Below are positions 33,839 through 44,248 of a DNA stretch of 64,000 bases, one piece after another (the stretch's first letter is position 1; each line of letters opens with the position of its first letter). Source of the stretch: Nematostella vectensis (lineage: Eukaryota > Cnidaria > Anthozoa > Actiniaria > Edwardsiidae); the NCBI RefSeq assembly GCF_932526225.1, contig NC_064038.1:4774001-4838000 (forward strand), in the 5' to 3' direction. Below the pieces are notes generated by a model that was not told the DNA's origin, made no database searches, and was given only the letters and a program-made list of their open reading frames with translations. The position numbers and the translations under genes are program-made.

Positions 33839-34449
33839 AGTGAGTGTTTAACTGATATCAACATTAAGGTTTTATAAGCAGGGCCTTCAATTTTGTTTTT
33901 GTTTTTTGTTTTGTTTTGTTTTGTTTTTGTTTTGTATTTAAAGGAAAAAACAAGATTCATGGTGGGCAAGTTAACGTTGAAAACATGGTACGACCGTAAC
34001 AAGATTCCATATCGTGCTTGTGTCAATACAATACAATCAATTAAATGTAATTAGCGAGTGCTTGCATAATATCAGAATAAAGTACCCCCTACTATTACAA
34101 TAAACAAAGTTCGTTCATGTACAGCAGTCATTTTATTGGCATTTATGTCGAGATAAAAAAAAAGAAATGGTATAATGCGTATTTTAGATGGTTGATGCTT
34201 GGTGTCCCAGCTATTACAAATAAACAACGTTGACAGCCCTAATTAGATTTCTTGCCTGATATCAGGATTAAGTGCCCAAACTATTGAAAATAAACAAAGT
34301 GGTGGTTCTAATCGCGTGCTATTTTCCTAATCATTAAGTGAATTATATTACGTTTGGATGAGAATTGATGCGCCCTGACAGATTTCACATATTTTTTGTT
34401 ATTGTTGTTAATTTTTTTTAGATTCTTTTACCGGCTGCTATTATTGGCA
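33839..34449. other. Non-coding gap between the two Polinton gene blocks
   Basis: It lies between the divergent minus- and plus-strand gene blocks and so should include their promoters. It holds a T-rich run of TTTTG repeats (33890-33935) and three degenerate repeats containing CTATTACAATAAACAAAG (about 34091, 34210 and 34280). No coding region seen. Confidence 0.5.
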
Positions 34450-36726
34450 GGTACTTACGCTATTACCGAGTCCTGATGGTGACAGTCAGGACCCCATCGA
34501 AGTACATGGAGAGCAGTTTCTCCAAGAGCTATTAGCCTAACTCCCTTCACCATGTAGCGATGATGGTGGGGCGGGTGATTCACCATCAGAGTTAGAACCG
34601 GACTTTTTCGAGGATGCGTTAGGCGCTAAGGATTAATTTGTAGCCCAAAATCAAGAGGAGACCCCGGTGACTTACTCATCCCTTGGGGAGTTATTTACCG
34701 ATTGTTATGGCAACGAAACAGCGCAAGCGGGTGGAAGTCAACGCTTTGTGAGTGGTGATGTGGATAGTGACTCTTTACAGGTATATTCTCTACAACAAGT
34801 CTCTACGCGGCATAGCCGCAAATTCAACAGCGACTTAACCGACTACTCTCTAACCATCAAACTGCCGGAGAGAGACGACCTTGGAAATGCGCTTTGAGCG
34901 CGTGCTTCAGCGACTCCTCGATGATGTTTTAGGAGATTTACCCCCGCAAGATTTCGCCCGCATCACGTTGGACGCGCCAGGCCTAACAAACCCGATCTCC
35001 CTACCCTATATGCCACGACAATATCTCACGCCTTAGCGCCTCATTGATATGGTGGAAACTGTGGCTCAGTCAAATGCAAATTTTGTACTGGACGGTCGCT
35101 TTTCTGTGCGCGTGTACCGCACCCACATGCCACGTGGTGGTAGCTGGAAGGTCCACAGCGGGTCCCTGGGGATCGCAGATTTGGAGACGTGGTTGCGGGA
35201 AAAGAGGACGATTGAAAGAATAATAAATACAGATGAAATGTGTGCCGCTAGAGCTATCGTGGTGGGGTTGGCGCACAAGACAGAGGATATACAGACATAT
35301 CGACGGTTGTACCATACCGGGGGTGGTGGGCGTTATCTGCTCGAGCAGGGCCGGCGTGCCAGGGCGCTCCACGAGGCCGCGGGGGTCCCTATTCGTAAAT
35401 GCGGTCTCGAAAAACTGGCGGAATTCCAAAAGCTTTTGGAGGGTCAAGGTATTGAGATTAACGTGATCTCCCGGAAGTACCTTAACTCAGTTGTATACTC
35501 GGGTGACCCCAAGCATCACCTATGGCTATATCATACCGGTGACCACTACCACTATGTGACCAAGGTAACGGGGCTACTGGGGCGCATATTACTGTTTAAA
35601 GTGTAAGAAGCCCTTTTCAAACCGTGAGGCGCATAGCTGCGTGGAGCTGTGTCGTAGTTGTGTACGGGAGGGATGCTCACCTACCCCTACTTCTAGAGGA
35701 GATGCCCCCCGTTGGGATTGGATGTATTGTGGGGAATGCAATAAGTATTTCCGGACATTGACTTGTTACCAAAATCATAAGGAGATCCGGGGGAGGCGGG
35801 ATCAAAAATGGACGTTTTGTCAGCGGTACTATAAATGCAATGACTGCGGAAAGTCTGTCGACAAGTCAGCGCAGCGGGAAGATGGTGATGAGCATGTTTG
35901 TGGGGAGTACTGCTGCAATATCTGTAAGCAGTTGGTACCCCAAGACCACCAATGTTTTGTGACGGTGGGGGAGGCGGTTGTACTAGCGCACAACGACGAA
36001 GACATGGATTCTCTCCTTATTTTTGATTTCGAGGCTATGCCTTTAACAGACAAGCATACGGTGAACTATGTAGCGGTTCAGAAACTCGGTAGGCTTTGTG
36101 AAGACGCCCCAATGGATGTGATGGAGTGTATGAAGTGTGGCCAGCGAAAGCATGGGTTCCGGACTGTGGCCGAATTCTGCTCCTGGCTTTTTTCAGGTGC
36201 AAACCAAGGCTACACATGTCTTGCCCATAATTTCAAAGGGTACGGCTCATACCTTGTGCTGGAGTGGGTGTTTGCCAACGGGTACAAGCCCACTGTTATC
36301 TTTAACGGGGGAAAGACATTGTACATGAACTTTCCCGCATACAAAGTGGACTTTAAAGACACACTAAATTTTATGCCTTTTGCATTGAACAAGATGCCAA
36401 AAACGTTTGGTTTCGAGCACATTGCATGCAAAGGCACTTTTCCACACCTTTTCAATACCCCCGACCACCAAGATTACGTTGGAACAATCCCCCCTTTGGA
36501 ATATTACTACCTCCCTGGAATAAAGGATGAGGCAGCACAGGCGGTGAGGACTTGGCACGCTGTCGAGGTGTCCCGGGGCGCCGTGTTCTACTTCCAACAG
36601 CAACTAGCAAGTTACTGCCACAAGGATGTCGAGGTGTTGACAAGGGCAGTGCTAGCCTACGACCGGGAATTTCGTGAAGCTGGGGGGATACCCGCGTTCA
36701 AGTCAGCTATCACCTTACCACTTTAT
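34450..36726 (+). pseudogene. Protein-primed DNA polymerase B, N-terminal and exonuclease part only
   Basis: An acidic N-terminal stretch (34450-34640) is broken by stops. A conserved N-terminal region follows at 35049-35606 (INTDEMCAARAIVVGLAHK, RKCGLEKLAEFQKLL), then in another frame paired-Cys zinc-finger segments (35641-35960) and the 3'-5' exonuclease: Exo I FDFEAMP (36026-36046), Exo II with NFKGYGS where the family normally has Asp, and Exo III YCHKDVEVL near 36614. The polymerase palm motifs are entirely missing. The ORF runs instead into an inverted copy of its own exonuclease sequence. The loss of the Exo II Asp and of the palm means no active enzyme. Confidence 0.85.
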
Positions 36727-36865
36727 CGCCCCTGGACACCTCGACAGCGTGCCAAGTCCTCAGCGCCTGTGCTGCCTCATCCTTCATTCCAGGGAGGTCG
36801 TAATATTCCAAAGGGGGGATGGTTCCAACGTAATCTTGGTGGTCGGGGGTATTGAAAAGGTGTGG
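36442..36865. repeat. 139-bp inverted repeat ending the polymerase fragment
   Basis: Arms 36442-36580 and 36727-36865 are near-identical reverse complements with a 146-bp spacer. The right arm joins directly to integrase chromodomain sequence, with TGTGGA shared at the joint. This looks like a template-switch rearrangement that removed the polymerase C-terminus and integrase core. Confidence 0.88.
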
Positions 36866-37442
36866 ATGAGGAGAACGATTTCTTTTACGTGGAGAAAATC
36901 CTTGACTCACGCGGGCGTGGTAGGAAAAAAGAATATCTGGTCAAGTGGGAGGGATGGCCCCATAAATATAATAGCTGGGTGGCCATCTCGCAGCTTCACA
37001 CCGCCCAGAACGCCACGGTGTAAAGGTCCATGTACACTTTAACCAAACTGGTGAAGCCCAAGTTTGATGTGGGTGACCTGGTCAGGATAAGTAGAGTCAA
37101 GGGGTGTTCTCTATAGGGTATTTTCCCAATTGGACTAAAGAGGCATTCAAGATTAGCAAGCAATTCAACAAAGGCAATCCTTATGCCTACGAGCTTGTGG
37201 AGAGGGATGGGACCCCTCTGGAGGGGAGGTTCTACGAGCCCGAGTTGCAGCGCGTTGATGTGGATGAGGAGAACGGTTTCTTTTATGTGGAGAAAATCCT
37301 TTACTCACGCGGGCGTGGTAGGAAAAAGAATATCTGGTCAAGTGGGAGGGATGGCCCCATAAATATAATAGCTGGGTGGCCATCTTGCAGCTCCACACCG
37401 CCCAGGACGCCACGGTGTAAAGGTCCATGTACACTTTAGCCA
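36860..37442 (+). pseudogene. Polinton integrase C-terminal fragments (SH3-like + chromodomain, duplicated)
   Basis: The chromodomain occurs twice as a direct repeat: 36862-37042 and 37258-37441. The first is in frame (YVEKILDSRG, KKEYLVKWEGWP) to a stop at 37021-37023. The second lost one A in an A run and shifts frame after KILYSRGRGRKK. Between them is the SH3-like domain preceding the chromodomain (KFDVGDLVRISRVKG). The rve-type catalytic core with its D,D-35-E residues is absent, so no functional integrase is encoded. Chromodomain-tailed integrases are usual for Polintons. Confidence 0.82.
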
Positions 37443-38414
37443 ATGGCTAACGATTACCACGTGTTTTTGTCAAGTATCGCGATTAAGGGTGCTCTACCGG
37501 GGAACACTGCATCAAACTTTGGGATCGTGCACGACCACCGTCTTGATTTGTCCGATGGACCGTATGAGTGCGCGGTCACTAGTGTGGTGGTCCCAAACAC
37601 ATGGCTACCCTTCTCGGATTTCGAGCACACTCTTTGGATCTACGTTAAAGTCACACCTGATAGGCGTAAAACCATCCCTTACGCTAAATGGGTAAAAGTC
37701 GAAATCTCTACTATAAAAAGAACGTCCGACATGTGGGTGGAGACTGCGAAAAACGTCCAAAGTGCCCTTGAAAGTTTCTCCAACCTGCCATACGTTTATG
37801 ATATGGTGGGGACCCCAGGCCCACCGATCAATCTGACGTTCAACCAGCAAAAGAAACAAGCAACGCTGACTTTAAGCGGGCCCATACAACTCTTAAAGGC
37901 GCCACGCATGGCCAAAGCCCTTGGTCTCTCGAACACCGTATCGCCACGATTTTTGCGGCGGTTGAACCCTGATGAGGAGTCCTTGGTGCCGGGTATTCCA
38001 ACGTTTGGCATGCCACCATGGTACGGGTCACCAGAAGAAGCAAACCAGGAGTATGCTGTCTACGAATATATGAAATGGGTCCCAATGCACCGTTCTTCCT
38101 CGTTTGTCTCGATTGAGAATGCGCCTGGCCCAAAAGGAAAACCGTTCCAAGACTACTATTTGTACTCGGGGCACACAACAGGGTTCGTTGTACCCGGGGG
38201 TGACAACTCTGGCAACTTGATGCGGGTCTTCACACCAAAATGCGACGATGGTGACATGCACGAAGAAAACTTCCTCAACCCCTTCTATTTCAAAATACGG
38301 TTCTCTTTTCTCGACACCTTTAGAATTCAAATTGCCGACGATAGTGGAAACATCATCAAGTTCCAATCGGGCGCTGTAAAAGTGGCCTTGCATATCAGGC
38401 CCCAAAAGAGGTAA
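37443..38414 (+). CDS. Polinton penton (minor capsid) protein
   Basis: This is an intact 323-residue ORF starting MANDYHVFLSSIAIKG right after the integrase tail. Its size, its position ahead of the major capsid gene and its N-terminal text (HDHRLDLSDGPYECAVTSVV) agree with the single jelly-roll penton (PY) protein of Polintons, which forms the capsid vertices in predicted virions. No membrane segment or signal peptide. It is one of the few ORFs in this element without a visible break. Function is by family comparison. Confidence 0.75.
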   Translation: MANDYHVFLSSIAIKGALPGNTASNFGIVHDHRLDLSDGPYECAVTSVVVPNTWLPFSDFEHTLWIYVKVTPDRRKTIPYAKWVKVEISTIKRTSDMWVETAKNVQSALESFSNLPYVYDMVGTPGPPINLTFNQQKKQATLTLSGPIQLLKAPRMAKALGLSNTVSPRFLRRLNPDEESLVPGIPTFGMPPWYGSPEEANQEYAVYEYMKWVPMHRSSSFVSIENAPGPKGKPFQDYYLYSGHTTGFVVPGGDNSGNLMRVFTPKCDDGDMHEENFLNPFYFKIRFSFLDTFRIQIADDSGNIIKFQSGAVKVALHIRPQKR

Positions 38415-38496
38415 CTGTATTATTTAAAAGTTGGTCCCCTGAGCCCTCGGACCTCATTACTACGTACATACCCGGGCATCTCCTCCAACACCTGAG

Positions 38497-38950
38497 ATGG
38501 TGAAGGCACCCAACTGGCTAAAGCAAGTCGCTATGGAGTTGCAAGAGAATATAGCCAAGGAGTTACGTGAAGACATGGCTCAGGAAGGCATCAGCTCAGA
38601 AAGGAAAGGGAAGATTTCGGGGAGCGCCCGTAACACAAGGAGGAAGGGGAAGATTCCGTGGCTCTCAACTCACCCAAAGTGGCCGCGGGGTCTTTCGAGG
38701 TGCTCCTGTGTGCCAGGGTGGCCGTGGGGTTCAATGGTCATTGGCGCTTAATGGTTCACCCCCATTCCTAGGGATACCCATGCCAGCGCAGCGCGGTGGT
38801 GGAGGTGGCGGGAGTGCCCCAAGGGGGATTGGCAATACTTTGAGCACTGCCTACCAGCCCTCACTTATCCGCATTCAACCTCCCTCTCCCTCACGCAAAA
38901 GACCAGGAACCACTGGGCCGTCTACTACCAAGAAAAGTAGAAGGAGATAA
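38497..38950 (+). pseudogene. Polinton RGG/Gly-rich basic protein, frameshifted
   Basis: Two overlapping frames share this stretch. The first (38497-38751) begins MVKAPNWLKQVAMELQEN, an amphipathic start. The second (38567-38950) carries repeated GGRG/FRGAP units, then a Gly run (GGGGGG) and a basic tail (SPSRKRPG, TKKSRRR). The natural protein probably used the first frame and then the second, with an indel near 38590-38640. The basic RGG composition suggests nucleic-acid binding in the virion, by analogy only. It sits between the penton and capsid genes. Confidence 0.6.
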
Positions 38951-39018
38951 AAAGCCATCGCTATAACCGGCAGGCACCATTCAACATCAATACCATACAC
39001 TGTCAGGAGCTCCGCAGC

Positions 39019-40290
39019 ATGGCCGTCTCCGAAGTCACTTTTTACAAAACCTCCAAAATAGGTTATGGCAGAGAATTAGACTTATTTTCTTTACCCAATA
39101 CCGACGTCACAGCCGCCAATGGGAAATACCTGAAGTACCCCCCAAAAACCCAGGAGGGTGACAAATACACGTTCATTATTCCGGCATCATCCAATTACAT
39201 CGACCTGAAAAAGACGTTCCTTTCCATGATGGTCAAAATCACCAAGGCCGACGACAGCAACATAGATAACAACCAATCAGTCGGTCTGGTCAACTACCCC
39301 GTTGGGAGCCTTTTCAAACAGGTGAACGTATGGGTAAATGGTGTGCTTGTGAAGGCTCAGGGGGACCTTTATCCCTACAAAGCCTATTTCCAAGCCCTAC
39401 TGAACCTCTCGAAAAGCGCCCACGAGACCTACCTGGCTGGTAGCATGTGGCACAAGGACACCGCAGAGCACATGAATAACCAGGGACTGAAAAAACGGGG
39501 AGCGCTAACTAACGCCGCACGGGCAACCAAAGGCGTGGGCATTGTTGGAAATGTGCACTCTGACCTGTTCTCCAGCGACCGGTATTTGATACCTGATGTA
39601 GAGCTCAAATTGGAATTCTTCCTAAGCGGGCCTAAATTCGCACTGATGTCAACTGCCCAAGACGAGAAAATAAAGATACATGACCTGGCCCTCAATTTCT
39701 ACCACGTCAACCCAGCCGTGTCTACCGGCCTGGAAATCGAGAGAGCACTCAACGCGGGGTACACAGCCGAGTACCCGATCGTGAGCACCACGATCCAGCC
39801 ACTGGTTATCCCTATAGAGTCGAACACCTTCCAAAAGTTCGACTTTTTTTAAACAAAGTCCCAAAAAGGTTCACCATGGGGCTAGTCACAGGTAACGCGC
39901 TTCTCGGCATTTATCAGCACAACCCCTTTGATTTTGGCGCACCCGACCGGGTAGCCGAAACCATGATGAGAGTCAAGGGCGACCCCACCAGGGGACGCCC
40001 TCATGTACCGCTCCCTACACAAGTCGGTGCTTTGCGACCTGGTGGGTGATGGTGTGGACATTACCCTGGAAGAATTTAAGAACGGGTATGCGATCTACGT
40101 CATCGACCTCACTGAGGGCCATAACGCTGCAAAAGGTAGCTACCACCCAGAGTATAAGGGTCGCGTTGACCTCCAGCTGCGGTTCAAACAGCCCACCACT
40201 TCAAACTTGTATTTGCTGGTCCTAGCTGAGTGGGACAATTGCTTGAAAATTAACAAGGATCGACAAGTCGTCTTCACCCCAAACCTCTAA
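39019..40290 (+). pseudogene. Polinton major capsid protein (double jelly roll), frameshifted
   Basis: The first 277 codons are intact (39019-39852): MAVSEVTFYKTSKIGYG, then strands such as TFIIPASSNYIDLKKTFLSM and LFKQVNVWVNGVLV. The frame stops in a T run (39844-39850) and coding resemblance continues in another frame with NALLGIYQHNPFDFG (about 39892-39936). A second shift near 39996 leads to the C-terminal part (to 40290: DVDLQ-like strands, FTPNL end). Two small indels therefore inactivate it. The family forms the hexon-like capsomer of Polinton virions. Confidence 0.82.
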
Positions 40291-40293
40291 GCC

Positions 40294-40877
40294 ATGTACA
40301 CCGATGAGCTGGAGGACATCGCGTGCAACGATGAGCCATTGGCGGCTGTGTTTAGAGGGGTACTGCCCAGTGACAAGCTGGGCAAGCAAAAAAGAAAAAG
40401 CGTTGGGGACACGGCCTACATCGTTAACACCGACCCTAGCAATAAACCTGGTATGCATTGGCTGGATGTCTACGAGACTCCTGACCATCTTGAGTTTTTC
40501 GACAGCTTTGCTTTTAACCCCCCGCACTTATGGGGGTGGTATCCAACAATTTTGTCTCCAGCACAATATTATCAAGAAGAACAATCGTCGCGTTCAAGAC
40601 CTCATCAGAGACTTGCGGCCGCCATTGTCTTTTTTACCTCTATCACCGTTCAAGGGGGATCCCTATGCACCGAATTGTAGAACTCTACTCCAACGACCCA
40701 CGAATGAACGACCGGTTAGTCACCCAATTCACAGATGCGCACAAGCCCTACGACCATAGAGGGGGGGACAAACTACATCCGCTACACTTGGCAACAGTGT
40801 GCCAAAAAACAAAAAGACGTAATCAAATGTTTATGCCTAGGATAATGAGGTGCAAGAAAAGAAATTGTAACCATTAG
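40294..40877 (+). pseudogene. Polinton adenovirus-type maturation cysteine protease, frameshifted
   Basis: The ORF 40294-40680 begins MYTDELEDIACNDEP. It contains the His motif GMHWLDVYE (about 40450) and the acidic residue region EFFDSFAF (about 40494). The catalytic Cys segment (ETCGRHCLFYLYHRSRG, about 40610-40660) is in a different frame (ORF 40530-40877), so an indel near 40540-40600 splits the triad. Proteases of this family cleave capsid precursors in adenoviruses and relatives. Confidence 0.8.
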
Positions 40878-40937
40878 CAGAAAGAGAGTAAAGCAACCTT
40901 AAACACTGCGTGTCTAAACCATTCCTTGCGGTCTATC

Positions 40938-41392
40938 ATGGATGACACACGGTTTCGCACACCCTGTAGCATTCTCGTCGCCGGCCCAAGACAATCTGGA
41001 AAAACCACCTTTGTTTACAGCCTACTAGAACAGAAAAAAACAGCATTTGACCGAACACCCAGAAAATAGTCAATTGCTATGGCGCTCACCAGCCTCTGCT
41101 GGAAGCCCTGAAACAAAAACTTGGTTTCGTGCTCCACAGGGGGCTCCCCGAGTCCATAGAAAAACTCTTTGGACCGCAAGAACGCCCTGGAGTCCTCATC
41201 ATTGACGACCTCATGGGCGACCTAAATCGCATGAGCGACATCTTCACGAAAACATCCCACCACCATGACATCACTGCTATCCTGATCCTGCAAAATTCGT
41301 TTCCACCGCAAAAAGAAGCGCGCACCATTTCGTTAAACGCCCACTTTATTGTAGTCTTTAACAACCCTTGGCATGGCTATTTTATTAGCTAA
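40938..41392 (+). pseudogene. Polinton FtsK/HerA-type packaging ATPase, truncated and interrupted
   Basis: It begins MDDTRFRTPC with a clear Walker A (AGPRQSGKTT, codons near 40979-41008). A stop at 41067-41069 interrupts the frame. The second part carries Walker B (GVLIIDDLMGD, about 41190) and a sensor-like ILILQNSF (about 41278), ending at 41392. The C-terminal part is shorter than usual. The gene abuts the right terminal repeat. ATPases of this group package viral DNA. Confidence 0.82.
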
Positions 41393-41397
41393 ACCAT

Positions 41398-41577
41398 CCA
41401 ACCGTATTACAGAGATATGACAACACCGTTAACCAGTGAAAAAGCACCTTTTTTATTTCTGTCAACGCATCATACAACGACGCCGCTATGACCATATACT
41501 ACCCCCTGGATGATAAACACACAGCACTACGTCAACGCGGCCCGTTTAGCGGAACCCTGAGCGTAACAAGAAATGCG
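41398..41577. repeat. Polinton right terminal inverted repeat, truncated
   Basis: It reads CCAACCGTATTACAGAGATA on the inside and ends AAGAAATGCG where it joins AGCAAAACGCGG of the duplicated host sequence. Only one base (G) is shared at the joint. Confidence 0.88.
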
Positions 41578-42042
41578 AGCAAAACGCGGGAAAAATTAGA
41601 CGCAGGGTTCCCGTGAGTGTAAATACAAAAATACTAAAAACTAAATAATTGTAATGTTTGATACAACTTTCGGGGTTTTATTAAGTATGTAGCATTCTCG
41701 GATAGTGCTAAAATATATTCTTGTATAATTATTTCACTGAGGTGGCGTTTTGCTAAGTTATTGCAAATTGTGCTGGCTCCACGGGCAGGCGGACGACACC
41801 ACAGGGTACCTGCGCAATGACCAAAAAAACTGAGTCGCATCTCTATACCTATGGAGCTTCGCTGGCTCCGCTATTTAGGCGACATACGCGCGCTCCGAGC
41901 AAGAAAACTTTCTAAAAGTTCCATAATGAGAGCTAAACACCGGTGCGCACAAGAGATATGACGTCAATAAGTTAAGCAGCGTCTCAAAGGGCACCATATC
42001 CATATTATAACCAACCCCTTTGTTTTTAAATATCACTGGATA

Positions 42043-42685
42043 GGGGCCGGTTCCTGAAAAGCCGATTATCGCTAACCCAGGGTTAAATTTGCCCTAACCC
42101 ACGATTAAATTATCCCCGGATTAGTTCTGTTCCCGAAACGCTGATAAGCATTAACTCTGGGTTAGTTTGGAGGTCAAATCTAACCCTCTGCTCGCGAGGA
42201 ACCTACGTAACACAGGCTTCCTAAACTTTGTAGTAGAACTAAAGTTTCATAGAATGAAGTGTCCTAACATTTCGCATTGTTATGCGACCATCGTTGCGAT
42301 GCTGACACGAAAATTGTGCTGGGCCAGACAGAAAGTTACATGAAGTTTATACTTGAAATGAATCTGTCTCGCTAGTGTCACGCACCAAACTCGAATCCTG
42401 CAAATGAGATTTTTGACAATGAAATGGATGTAATTACAGGCGATGTAGAGGTGTTTTGGGGCTTCTCTGGGAAAATAAAATCACCAAAGGTAAATATTTG
42501 AGTTGCTCTCTGTTAATCTACTGTGGGTATCCTGTGCGAATTTTACTCGTCAAACCAGTTTTTGGGATTACTTGCCGAGAACGGTGAGTTATCAGTAGGT
42601 TAGCTAACCTACGATTAGCGAATTTTAACCCGTGATAAGGCGCTGACCTAGGGTTAAGTTCATCGGTCTTTCAGGAACCGGCCCC
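42043..42685. mobile_element. MITE present only in copy 2
   Basis: The ends GGGGCCGGTTCCTGAAA and TTTCAGGAACCGGCCCC are perfect inverted repeats over 17 bp and continue imperfectly (TAACCCAGG against CCTAGGGTTA). The length is 643 bp with no coding region. Copy 1 has no insert here (CACTGAACAGGTGG at about 19327), which fixes the boundaries. The superfamily is unknown. Confidence 0.88.
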
Positions 42686-42867
42686 AGGTGGTTAGTTCGG
42701 CAGTCGTTTGAGAAGGATATCTTATTGGTTATTATATTATAATCAACGCAATAATTATTTGTTTTCTCCTTTTTTTTATTTTGACACAGAACAGTTAAAA
42801 TTAATTTTACCGCCTCTAAATAGGCTTTATTAAATATTTTTTTTGTTTGATCCCTATACATGTTTTT

Positions 42868-43395
42868 CATTAATATCTAAAGAACTGAACTGAAGTTGTA
42901 CTGTTTCGATAAGCTCTGCAAGGTACTCAGGAAGGGAGGCCCAGACAGGAGCAGCGTACTCAAGGACTGACCGAATTAACGAGCAATAGATATCTGTCCA
43001 GCAGTCAGATATGGTCCTTATCTATTCGAATAATCTACCCTTGCCTTAGCTATGAATCAGGGCTAAAAGTAGCAAAAATGGACTCACTTACAGTCCGCAG
43101 AGCAGAACTGTGCCGTCGATTCATGGCTAAAGCAAGATGCACTGAGCCTATAAAATATATAATACAATCTGGGACTGAGGTCGCCCATGGTTATTCGCTA
43201 AGGGGGGGTTGCAGCCGTTTGGATAAATCAGTTGGTGTAACTGAAAGGTATAATAACTTTATCACAATTCGTTTCCAGTAGTTATTCCAGTATTTATTTA
43301 TACATTGTTAAGTGTAGTGTGCATCGGCCGACATACTGTAATTTAGCTTATGCTACAAAAGTATGAATAAACGACTATTATTATTATTAATAAAA
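42868..43395. mobile_element. CR1/L2-like LINE 3' fragment with 5' inversion, only in copy 2
   Basis: The right part (about 43078-43281, +) encodes the RT C-terminal tail (RRAELCRRFMAKARC) and ends in an ATT-repeat tail at about 43375-43390. The left part (about 42885-43010) encodes, on the minus strand, RT text typical for the region just upstream (LEYAAPVWASLPEYLAEL). Adjacent parts in opposite orientation are the signature of twin priming. Flanks resemble a target duplication of TTAATA-ATCTA type, and copy 1 shows the empty site near 19520. Confidence 0.8.
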
Positions 43396-44248
43396 TCTAG
43401 GAGGCCCGCTATTTGGTCACGTGTCTCTTGCTCCTATAGTTACAACGATCAAATGCAAGCTATTCGGATATCAATGTCTTCCTAGTGCGAGACTAGGAGA
43501 GTCCTTCTGAGTCATGCAAAATTACACTACTATTCACCAGGATTCAGGTCGCTGTACAAAAGCCTGTATAACTATACAAGTTGACGCCATATTTCATAGG
43601 CTTAGTGGGGTGTTTCCAGTATTTTGGGCTTCGCAACACCCCAACGTGAAGATGAATCAATAGACTTTGTATGCAATTGGAACGGCACACAGTAGCCGGA
43701 TATGGGGGGGGGGGGGGGGGGGGGGGGTTTACCAGAAAAGCAAATGTAAAAAAAAATCCCCCCTTGTCACTCAGCGAAACCCCCCCCTAAGCGAAAATCT
43801 AAATCCGCCTCTGGCACGTAGAAAAACAGTTTAAATTCTCAAAATGTTTGCTAAAGTGTTGCGAACCCTGAATACTGGGTAAAAGCCTCGATAAGATAGC
43901 CTATGAAGTCAGGATTATCTTTTTAACTATTAATTAACATTTTTTTACAGTAAGGAAGTGTTTATTAAATGCGGTACAGCGGCGTAGCCAGGAATTTTAA
44001 CAGGAGGGGGCCCAAAAGGCCCTTTCAAAGTCATTTTCTGCTGTATTTTAAATAATTTCTCATACATTTTCAGTTTTTTCGGCTGCTAGAAGAGGAACAC
44101 TTTCCCCTTTTTTTCAGCCTAAAAACCTTATTTTATTCCATCCAAAGCAAGCCTTAAATAATCAAAGAATTCCCCTGTCGTATTTACACGGTAGGGCAGT
44201 TTTTTAACACTTTCTAAATCTTTTCTTTTTCAAGCGCTTTTCTTTTTT

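Larger units (their letters stand above)
32362..41577. mobile_element. Defective Polinton/Maverick, right end truncated
   Basis: The left terminus starts AGTAGTAAGG, matching the AG start typical of Polintons. An inverted repeat is shared between 32565-32742 and 41398-41577. Between them lie Polinton hallmark regions: protein-primed DNA polymerase B, integrase C-terminus with chromodomain, penton, RGG-rich protein, double-jelly-roll capsid, adenovirus-type protease and FtsK/HerA-type ATPase, all on the plus strand, and a RING protein plus small ORFs on the minus strand. The polymerase palm and integrase core are missing and capsid, protease and ATPase are frameshifted. The right end stops inside the inverted repeat at the start of duplication copy 2. 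It is a relic that cannot move by itself. Confidence 0.92.
41578..44248. other. 3' flank of DEG/ENaC copy 2; non-coding with two insertions
   Basis: It corresponds to 18870-20378. Apart from the MITE and CR1-like fragment listed separately, it holds only A/T-rich DNA and a 24-base G run (43704-43727). Confidence 0.6.
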
